The position numbers and the translations under genes were made by a program. 64,000 nt of DNA from Tanypteryx hageni (Eukaryota; Arthropoda; Insecta; Odonata; Petaluridae): the NCBI GenBank assembly GCA_028673005.1, contig CM054118.1:6908410-6972409 (forward strand), written 5' to 3'. Within the stretch, counting starts at the first letter, position 1. Every line of letters begins with the position of its first letter. The notes beneath the pieces were generated by a model that did not search any database, was not told the origin of the DNA, and saw nothing but the letters and a program-made list of their open reading frames with translations. Positions 55,951 through 64,000 of this stretch are shown piece by piece.

Positions 55951-56119
55951 GCGCCTGCGCACAACGGTAATTTTCCGATCACGCATCGCTGTGCCATTCT
56001 ATTAGAATGGAGGAGGATACCGCGGCTGCATTGCCTGGAAAGGTGGTGGTGGGAAGACTACCGAAGCTACGCGCCTGCGCACAACGGTCATTTTCCGATC
56101 ACGCGTCACTTAGCCATTT
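55951..56119. repeat. Direct repeat pair, 120 bp apart
   Basis: GCGCCTGCGCACAACGGT then ATTTTCCGATCACGC occurs at 55951 and 56071, with similar GCCATT endings. TGCGCCTGCGCA resembles an NRF-1-type site, but it lies in transposon-derived sequence. Confidence 0.75.
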
Positions 56120-56133
56120 AGAAGATTTTATAT

Positions 56134-57287
56134 TATCATCATAGGTAGTCTGTCCGTAGACAGGTCCGTGATTATTTTTGGTTAAACCTGGCTCTCCATA
56201 TACTCCTATTTTCCGCTGTCCTCTTCATATCTTGATAACTCTCTTTCCCTTTTAGATCGTCTATCAGCTGAAACCTTTTCCTACCTCTTTCCCTTTTTCC
56301 GTCTAGTTTTCCTTCTAACACATCTTTAATCATACTCTCTCTCCTCAGGTAATGTCCAACCCAGTTAGCCTTCCTCTTTCTGATAGTCTGTATAATCATT
56401 CTTATAATATTCTTCGTAAAACTTCATCGTTTTTCATCCTATCTGTCCATTTTATCTTCAGCATTCTCCTCCAAGTCCACATTTCACAGCTTTCCAAGTA
56501 TTTGATGTCATTTTTCCTTAGCGTCCATGTTTCTGCCCCATACAATGTACAATGTACGTAGCATTTTATCAACTTCTTGCGGATATCTTCCCTTATATTC
56601 CCTGTAAGTAGTTGTTTCTTTCTCCTGAAAGCCGCTTTTGCTTTCCTATTCTAGTTTTGATCTCATCCGTACATTTTGCCTCTCGTGTTATGATACTTCC
56701 AAGGTATTTGTATCCTGAAACTTGTTCTAATGGCTTTCCCCCAATAGTTATGTTCAGATTCTCTTCTTTACCCTATATTCGAATGACCTTGGATTTTTCT
56801 GTATTTATTTCCATACCGTATTTTCTACCTGTTATCACTAGTCTATTTATAATTTTTTGTAGCTCCTCTTCCTTTATTGCTAGAAGTACTTAAGCATCTG
56901 CGTATTTTACTGTTCTTATAAACCTTCCTCCAATTTTTAAATCTCCTGTGCCTTCTAAAGCTTCTTGCTTTAGACTTTCTCCATATATATTGAATAGGGT
57001 TGGCGATAGGCAGCAGCCTTGTCTTACAACTCTACCGATATTTATTCCGCAGGTGTCCACATTCTCAAACCTGACCTTTACAACTTGATTCTCATATAGA
57101 TACTTAATCAGTCTCCTGTCTTTCCAGTCTACACCTATATCCTTTAATATCTTCATCAACTTTACCCAATTTACTCTATCAAAGACCATCTGCCAGTCTA
57201 CGAAACATGCGCAGATATCTTGACTGTATTCTATTGCCCTTTCTGATATGATTCTAACTACTCCTATAGCATCTCTAGTTCCTCGTC
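56134..57287 (-). mobile_element. LINE-A copy, sister of the 53.7-kb copy
   Basis: Flanked by GATTTTATAT (56124-56133 and 57288-57297), a different target from its sister. It extends about 90 bp further 5'. Over the shared part it is nearly identical, including the stop after YADA, the stop before GKEENL and the small losses. On the minus strand it encodes parts of the RT core (RQGCCLSPTLFNIYGE) and the full C-terminus. Inactive. Confidence 0.9.
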
Positions 57288-57308
57288 GATTTTATATATA
57301 TATATATT
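57288..57308. repeat. Short (TA)n at a LINE/PLE junction
   Basis: TA run between the LINE-A copy and the PLE, partly made of the LINE target duplication. Confidence 0.75.
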
Positions 57309-57311
57309 GGA

Positions 57312-58259
57312 TTGGATGTCGATCTTTGCCTTCAAGACAGCAAAATCCGCACCTGTGTTCACATCAAACCCACCAACAGCCTCCAATACCTCCACTTTGA
57401 TAGCTGCCATCCCTTTCATACCAAAACCTCTATCCCCTATGCCCTTGCTCGTCGAGGATTGAGGCTTTGTTCTGATAGATCATCCCTTCTAGAGTATTAC
57501 TCTGTCCTCGAGAATGCTCTTCTCAAACGTGGTTACCCTCCAGTCTTGGTCCGCGAACAGATCCATAGGGCGATGACGCCTACCGACAATGGATCCCATC
57601 CTCACACACCCACTATTCCTGCATCTACCCCTCCACTCACTCTTGCGACACTTTTCCTTCCAGGTATCCACGAAGCTCTCAAAACAATCCTTCATGCTGC
57701 CCACCCAATTCTTACCTCTTCCTCCCATCAGTCCCTCTTTATCAACCTTTTTGCCAATCCTCCGCTCCTCTCCTTCCGCCGGCCCCCAAATTTGGGAAAT
57801 ATCTTGTGGAGGAAGGAACTTCCCACTTCTACCACGCTTCTTGCAATAGGTTCCCACCCCTGCGGAAAACCTCGCTGCCTCACTTGCCCTATCCACCTAC
57901 CCTCATCTTCTTTCTCGAGTCCCTCCACCAATATCATCTACCCCATCACCTCCAGAAGCAACTGCACCACCCGTAACGTCATTCACCTCCTTACCTGCAC
58001 CCTTTGTCCCGCGTTTTACGTAGACCTCACCAGCAATCCGTTAAACATCCGAATGAACCGGAATAGCGTTTCTCTCAGACGCCCCCTCCCAGTTGCATTT
58101 CACGCCAATACCCACAATGTCCGCTTCAATAGTTGCTACAATGTTAGGATTATTCGCGCTTTACCCTATGACACTCCTGCCCCCCTTCTCCGACACTGGG
58201 AACTAGCACATATCCATCTTCTCGACTCTTTCTCTCCGCCTGACCTCAACCTCCGCTAA
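57312..58259 (+). pseudogene. PLE-1 RT end plus GIY-YIG endonuclease
   Basis: A 315-residue frame, open upstream to the (TA)n junction, so the methionine is not a real start. The N-terminal part (VHIKPTNSLQYLHFDSCHPF, then SIPYALARRGLRLC) is the known PLE block after the RT palm. A Cys cluster CGKPRCLTC lies near 195. The GIY-YIG-like part is at about 230-310: NVIHLLTCTLCPAFYVDLTS, NPLNIRMN, and HANTHNVRFNSCYNVRIIRA. The usual glycine after FYV is aspartate, so the nuclease is probably dead. In PLEs this domain cuts the target. No internal stop. Confidence 0.85.
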
Positions 58260-58437
58260 CCCTATTAGCCCCCTTACATTGTCTCCTTGTTACATTGTAG
58301 TTATTCGCACTTTCCCTTACCACACTCCCTCTTTATTGGCTATCCACCCCTCCTACTCACCACCTCCTCCAATCATCAACCTTCCCACATCACCCTGTCA
58401 TTCCCCGCCCAGTGTGTCACATGCAGTTACTCTTTCG

Positions 58438-58466
58438 CTGAAGAAGGGCATAGGCCCGATAAGCTT
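58438..58466 (+). ncRNA. Hammerhead-like motif of PLE-1 (core altered)
   Basis: CUGAAGA (58438-58444) is followed by GGGC-AUAG-GCCC as stem II, then GAUA where GAAA is needed, then the self-complementary AAGCUU region and G instead of H at the cleavage place. The same GAU change is seen in the other PLE-1 copies here. Probably not active. Confidence 0.5.
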
Positions 58467-58621
58467 GCTTGTGTTTTTTTGTCTTTTTGTGTTCGTGTGT
58501 TTCACGTGTCTCTTCGACACCCCCAGCAGCCTGCCAGCTTGGTCCTCAACTTAGTAAGTGTCCGCTGGGCTTCCCTCAACACCTTGTTGCCACCCCATCA
58601 CTACCTATTCTTTTCCTTTAG

Positions 58622-58625
<4 letters not shown>

Positions 58626-58665
<40 letters not shown>

Positions 58666-58693
58666 TAAAGTATATATATTATATATATATAAA

Positions 58694-58767
<74 letters not shown>
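58626..58767. repeat. Long (TA)n array, about 140 bp
   Basis: TA dinucleotides with a few AAAG interruptions near 58662 and 58690. It follows the 3' end of PLE-1. Confidence 0.95.
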
Positions 58768-58770
<3 letters not shown>

Positions 58771-59773
58771 GGGGATTAGTGGAAAAACGAACGACGTCGG
58801 TTTTGTGGCTTTTAATAACGGTAAAATCAACAAGAAAAAACGTAACAATTAACAAGTAGCACCGGCGGATGCTGACTGATGCAAGCTTTGGCGTGGCAAG
58901 GTGGACAACTCTCTAGGCGACGGCTCGAACGGAAGTGTTCCTTTCCGCTCGCACACTTTCACTTCTCACAACGCCCCTGGTGGCATTGCCGAGAACCGTG
59001 AAGACAGTAGCGAATCACCATGCGCTGCCGGCCGTGAAGACAAGTTAGCGGCGATAGCCGCTACATATATATAAGTCAAAGACATTGGTATTATAAATCC
59101 AAGATTAATTGATTTAATGGATTTTAACTAGGTAGATTATTGGAATATCATTTTGGAAATTCTACCTGCTCCTTATATTTTGGAAGGAAGAAAATCTTTT
59201 TAAATATCAATCATCTGCATAGTTTCTTCGAAAAAGAACTACTTATGGTTGTGATTTATATAAAATCGCGACCACTGATGAAATTCGTCGTCTTATAATT
59301 GAGTCCATCCGTTCCTATGTCCCAATATCTGTTGCTTGACTTGTTGACATCTTGCCCCAAATGGCTTCCAATCTGCTCCGTACTTAAATGCGCTATAGTG
59401 GAATATGTCTTGACTCTGCCTTGTGACATGCGTTTCGAATACTCATTGCGACAAAAGGGACGTTAAGGTTCTATCACGGAACCATGATCTCTGCAAATTC
59501 ACTCATTAAATAGGCTAATATTTTTTAGATCAATGGGAAATTTTAATGGCTACGGTAGAATTGAAAGTAAAATTAATATGGATCATTTTGTACGTAAAAT
59601 TATCATGCCTTGTAAATTTCCTAACAGGTACCTTATAACAAAGCCTAAATTGATTTGGAAAAAATTGGGCCAGTTCATGTTTCCCTCTTCTAGAAATTGA
59701 ACGAATACATCTTATATACAAAAACTTAGTGGGATCGATTGCATTGAAATTGATTTCTATGATCAAAGCAAAT
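58768..59773. other. No recognisable gene
   Basis: A GC-balanced part (58850-59060), then AT-rich DNA. No domain-bearing frame. Confidence 0.4.
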
Positions 59774-59775
59774 AG

Positions 59776-60490
59776 AAAAATCTGATGTGGCCACCACATG
59801 ACTTTCACCATATCTGTAATATTTCTAAAAATCGCAAACAGGTTACATAATAATAAATATTTTAAGAAACTGCGAGAAAATTTTAGGCTTTGCAAAGAAC
59901 AGAAATAAACTAAAACCATAGCCTTCTGATATTGGATATAGCCACAAAGCTCCAACAATTTAGAAAATAAAAAGGAGCGTTACTAAGATGTAACTAAGCG
60001 TCAATCGTTAACAATAGTCGTCGGGAGGTGGCGTGGTGGTGGAAGCTAAAAATATAAGATATCTCTAAAACAATGTATTATATTGAAAAATGTTTCATAT
60101 AAAGGTTGTATAAAATCAAATTTCCTACAGCATTTATTCCAATACAGTTCTCCAATAATCAAATATTAAAGTAAATACATCAAAATAACGGATGTCAGAA
60201 GAGTAAACTTTCACTTTCGGTTTACCGAGTTTTATCAAAAACTAATCAGTTCTTCTGACTTTTTAAAAATGTTAAACATGAAATTTCCCGTTGACCTGAT
60301 TAATAGTTTTTGAGTTAGAGCACCGACAAAAAAGCTATCGCATACACACTCACACCCACGCACACACGAAGAAATCATCGAGAAAATGATCAAAACGTGT
60401 TCAGTGGACCTCAAAACATTTCCGTTGAAATCTCGAATTCGATTTTTTTCATAAAAACACTTTCCCCTATACTACGTATGGAGAGAGTTC
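59776..60490 (-). repeat. Dispersed repeat family F, copy 3, uninterrupted
   Basis: The most complete copy. It begins AAAAATCTGATGTGGCCACC and ends near CCCCTATACTACG, in the opposite orientation to copy 1. An ACAC/CACG microsatellite (60338-60366) lies at the shared internal place. No coding frame. Confidence 0.8.
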
Positions 60491-61730
60491 AAATTAAATT
60501 TCTGCCTTAAATATTTTGGTATTGTCAATAAATGCCAACATAACATTACTGCATGGTTACCTATTGTATTCCATGTAAATTTCCTCATAAATCTTGCACG
60601 AAATAATATACTTTGTATGAAATGGACATCTCTGGTAAAAATATATTAAATTACGTGACCGTATGGACACAGAAACATAAAAAACGCTTCATGGTTTACT
60701 GATTCAATATATTACCGAATTAACTTAAATTTAAAATCAAATAAAATATACCCAAAGATTGAATTTGAATGTTTACATTAAGTCAATCCGTTGGTGTTGC
60801 TTGCGCGTCTGCGAAAATATCGTCCAGCGAAAGATAATCTTATGTAACTTAAGAATTAAAGTGAATAATATCTAAATCTATTTCTCTATAATGAGACGGA
60901 AAGGCCACCGCGAAGAAAGTTTCGAAACTAGCAAAAGAAAACGAAAAACCCGTTTCTTTCATAGTTTGTGTCTGTCTAGAGGGAGGATTTCCTAGAAGAA
61001 GTTTATGTGACGTAGCGAGAAAAATGCCACCTCATCCTTCGACGCTAAAATAATATAAACTCAAACGAATAATTCACGCCGGTCGCTTTGAATGATAAGC
61101 AGTTCTTTCCTCCGTTCGGTGGAATTCGCAAGGGAAATATATATATTTTCGCGGGAGATAAATGCGGGGGAAGATAAATGAGGGCGAGAAAGATGAGCTT
61201 TTCGGCGAGGAATACCATGGCGTTCGAACTTTCCGTAAGAGTGGCGATATGGCAAGGCTGAGAAAGCATTTTAGATGGAAAGATGTGTGGAGTGGAAAGG
61301 GAAAGCAGTTTTTTTAAGAGATGTAATAGGAGGGATATCTGGAGAGCAATATAAGATGTTTCAAATTTATGAAAATGTAAGAAATATATAAAGTAGTAAT
61401 GCTGTTTCATTTTTCGATTTGCCGTATTTGCTGGCATAATCCTCGCATTATTTTCTGTGAACCTCGCGACCAAACATCGATATCGAACATTCTGCCGGGA
61501 TCAAGATGATGCGAAGTTTTCACTACGCAATAACTGAACCTTCGAGCATTTAATCGGCAAAAATCTATGTAAAGGGGATACTTTGTATCAATAAAACGAA
61601 AACCACATTTTAAATATTTATGTTTCCAAAAATGTTGTAATTCTAAACTGCGTCAAACAGCAAAGATGTCGATAGGAGAAAGGTCAGAAAGCACTTTCAT
61701 CGTCACGCAAAAACTTGTTTGATCGGCACA
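60491..61730. other. No recognisable gene
   Basis: AT-rich at first, GA-rich around 61100-61350. No domain-bearing frame. Confidence 0.4.
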
Positions 61731-61924
61731 CAGGACCGGCTCAAGATATTTCGGCACCCAAAGCAAGAGGTCTTAATGATGCCCTTCGAAAGAAACACCT
61801 TTTTAAAACAAGCAGAAAATATTATATTTAGAATCTGATTGTAACGGAAAGACAAATGTTTTTTTTCTGTTTTAATAAATAAAAAAGAAAGTTAAAATAT
61901 TATTGAAAGACGTTACCCTCATTT

Positions 61925-62281
61925 ATGAGCGATAAACCAAAAAAATGTATTAAACTAGCCTATTATCCGAAATTAACTAAATGCTTGGAGAGTTTTTTCA
62001 AGGCCGTAGATACACAAATCACATTCACCAGCAACACAAAATTAAGACACCTCTTAGGTAACACGAAAGACAAACCATCACATAAGGAAAAATCAGGCAT
62101 TTACAAAATTAATTGCGCAGATTGTGAATTGGTCTATATAGGTCAAACTAGACGCAGTATTTTTACCAGGTTTAACGAACATTTAATCTACTGTAAATAC
62201 GGAATACCTGAAAAATCTAGTGTAGCCGAACATATGATCAATACCAACCACAAAATCACGCTGAAAATCTTAAACTATTAA
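61925..62281 (+). pseudogene. PLE-2 GIY-YIG endonuclease fragment
   Basis: A 118-residue frame, open upstream (LPSF before the methionine), so it is a 5'-truncated piece. LRHLLGNTKDKPSHKEKSG leads into the nuclease: GIYKINCADCELVYIGQTRR carries the GIY and YIG signatures and the first catalytic arginine region, then FTRFNEHL and SSVAEHMINTNH. The C-terminal tail continues out of frame to about 62420 (LLDPYKTLLIKK, then LGFFESLPL). It differs clearly from PLE-1, so a second PLE lineage is present. Confidence 0.85.
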
Positions 62282-62669
62282 AACACATTCGCAACAATTT
62301 ACTTGACCCATACAAGACTTTATTGATAAAAAAATAAAAACCATCTTTTAAATAAGGATAGTTGTATGCAAATTCCGACGGAAAAATTTGAACTTGGGTT
62401 TCTTCGAGTCACTTCCTTTACGTTGCTTTTTCTTTCGTGGCCTTGCTTATATTGACGGTTACAACCTCCCCTCCTCTCACTTTTCCTATACCTCGGTTAA
62501 CCGTCTTCTTCCCTCCTCCGTTACACCCTCCCCTTTTTTTCTAATGCAGGGTTTGGTGGAAGCCAGTCATCACCGGATTTCCTCAATCAGCTTTCCAGCA
62601 TTACTACTAAGCTGTCAGTAGTGATTTTATTCATTACTTAAGTTTTGCCCATCGGCAAGTTATAGGCAC

Positions 62670-62960
62670 TATGGCAGGCTGTGAAGCCGCACTCGGTCCT
62701 AAGTCATCTGCATTTCATAAGAAAAGGGAGGAGAGAAACCCGGTGCCGGCATTAGCCTACTCTTGCGAAATACACCAGGGGGGCCAACTGCTTAACGTCC
62801 CTTCCGAAGGACGGAGTGTCGATTTGTGCGGTCTACTCAATATTTCTCGTGGTCTCGTTTTCTCATCCTCGTCGCCTAATAGCAACGCACAAATAGAGGG
62901 CCGGAATCGTGAGGTGAGGCCGACACTCGAGCCAAACCGCCGGATCCCTCTGTCTTTTTT
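62670..62960 (-). mobile_element. SINE-core copy related to the 26-kb SINE
   Basis: On the minus strand CCGTCCTTCGGAAGGGACGT, TAAGCAGTTGGCCCCCCTGG and GCCGGCACCGGGTTTCTCTC match the central and 3' part of the SINE at 26034-26405. The tRNA-like head is not readable, and the 3' hairpin and tail are absent. Confidence 0.75.
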
Positions 62961-63716
62961 TTTCTCCTCCTCCGGCGCTATATACAACACACCGAGCTTC
63001 CCATCTCGCGCGTTACTTCAGGACTGTGAATAGCGCTGCTCGGCGGCCAAAATAAGCGTCAACACTTCCTTCTTTACGCTTTCCTCGGATCGACTTCGCC
63101 GATTACTTGTTATGTTTTGATTATTTTCGTGTTCCCTTCCGCCTTCTTTCGCCTTAACTTACAAGGGTCACTGCATCCTCGATAGTTTCAATCACATTTA
63201 ATTACTCTTCTTAATCGACTTCGCCGAGGCTTTAATTTTTCTTTTCCTGTCTTCGATTTGTTTTTTTTACCTACGACAAGGGTCACTGAAATTTTTTCGC
63301 ACACCCGATCTCTGTAAATATTGAGTGAGTTTGCAGGTCTCTGGCGCGGAGGAGTCTCCCGTAAACCTTGGTTGGCTGACCTGCTGTCCCTGGCGCTGGC
63401 CTTAAAAAAAACCTGAACGGCAGGTGGAGTGTCTGGTTGCATGGATGAGGTTTCCTCGTATTCAATTTTAAATTAAAAAAAAAATTTCTCCCCTTCCCTT
63501 TTCTTAGTGGAGTATCTCAACTTTAAAATATTGTATTACGGCATTTAGAGATTTGTTACCTTTTATCATTGTATGTGTGCCGCGAAGCTCATTCCCTTAT
63601 ATTACAAAGAAAATAAACAAATATATATTACGATGTAAAAGAGGCGCCTTGAACCATATAAAACACTAGGAAATTCCCCAGCTTGCATACACGTTATGGC
63701 TGGCCCTGTAGGCACA

Positions 63717-64000
63717 TTATGACAAACGTCTACTACATTGTAGAGAAGCGCTTCCGTACTTATGTAATCCTCGAAGGAGAAATGAAATTAATATTTTTAT
63801 AGCTTTTATTTTAAAGCATCGAAAATCAAAAAATAAAAAAAATTCAATTTGGTGTTCTGCAAATCTTCTACTTATAGGGGTTTCAATCTTGGAGTTCACT
63901 GGTGATCCAAAACTAATAACCAGAGAAACAGAAAGAAAGTTTAGGAAATAAAGTGAGGTAGAGAAATCGGAATAAAAGGATGAAGGTGGATGAAAGCAGA
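63717..64000. other. Unassigned right edge
   Basis: AT-rich; no gene, RNA or repeat end seen before the window stops. Confidence 0.45.

Larger units (their letters stand above)
57309..58625 (+). mobile_element. PLE-1, 5' truncated Penelope-like element
   Basis: Has the end of the RT, a GIY-YIG-type endonuclease region and a 3' UTR ending CTTTAGTTAA at a long (TA)n array. Its 3' ~190 bp recur at 16.8, 36.1 and 36.2 kb. A hammerhead-like segment lies in the 3' UTR. TA-rich DNA on both sides. Confidence 0.85.
61731..63708. mobile_element. Composite hAT-like element
   Basis: Left tip CAGGACCGGCTC (61731) and reverse-complemented right tip CAGGGCCAGCCA (63708) are flanked by TCGGCACA (61723-61730) and TAGGCACA (63709-63716), which agree at 7 of 8. 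There is no hAT transposase inside; instead a PLE-2 fragment and a SINE-core copy. The inverted repeats are short and imperfect, so the border call is moderate. Confidence 0.5.

Overview
The window is animal DNA, most likely from an arthropod with a large repeat-rich genome. I recognise no host gene, no host exon and no functional tRNA or rRNA gene. The arthropod call is an inference. It rests on a mariner-like transposase of a type common in arthropod genomes, on two Penelope-like element (PLE) families, a pogo/jerky-type transposase and Jockey/CR1-like LINEs, and on the abundance of (TA)n, pyrimidine-rich and minisatellite tracts. Nearly everything recognisable is a transposable element, mostly decayed and often nested.

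Layout. 0.3-4.1 kb: a ZBED/BED-type hAT relic with its own nested hAT MITE, followed by a second MITE at 4.8-5.1 kb. 5-14 kb: pyrimidine-rich tracts, one 145-bp tandem repeat and long stretches without a recognisable gene. 14.0-16.7 kb: an endonuclease-bearing LINE (LINE-A) whose reverse transcriptase core is deleted, next to a PLE 3' end and a foldback repeat. 18.3-25.7 kb: a 20-bp minisatellite split by a Jockey/CR1-like LINE (LINE-B), which is split by a mariner-like element, which is split by a pogo-like element. 26-28.5 kb: a tRNA-derived SINE and a pogo/jerky transposase relic. 29.5-36.4 kb: LINE-A fragments (one a 241-bp tandem array), two foldback repeats, one holding an uninterrupted LINE reverse transcriptase (LINE-C), and PLE 3' ends in (TA)n. 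37-41 kb: pyrimidine-rich DNA. 41.4-43.9 kb: a dispersed repeat (family F), a 366-bp PLE-like unit with a hammerhead ribozyme, and a near-complete mariner-like element. 47-49 kb: family F interrupted by an element with arms of about 350 bp. 50.8-55.8 kb: a Helitron relic broken up by a MITE, a piggyBac relic and a LINE-A copy. 56-58.8 kb: a second LINE-A copy and a PLE with a GIY-YIG domain. 59.8-60.5 kb: family F again. 61.7-63.7 kb: a hAT-like element carrying a second PLE type and a SINE-core copy.

How the parts relate. The strongest signals are RNA-level. Two hammerhead ribozyme motifs with intact cores lie in PLE-like sequence (about 20.86 and 42.25 kb, both minus strand), and related degenerate motifs recur at PLE 3' ends. 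LINE-A copies and the SINE at 26 kb end in a similar small hairpin with compensatory base changes, which suggests the SINE used LINE-A machinery. Two LINE-A copies with different target duplications share the same inactivating lesions, so a broken source copy seems to have been moved in trans. All judgements come from reading the sequence; no alignment, folding or database search was run.
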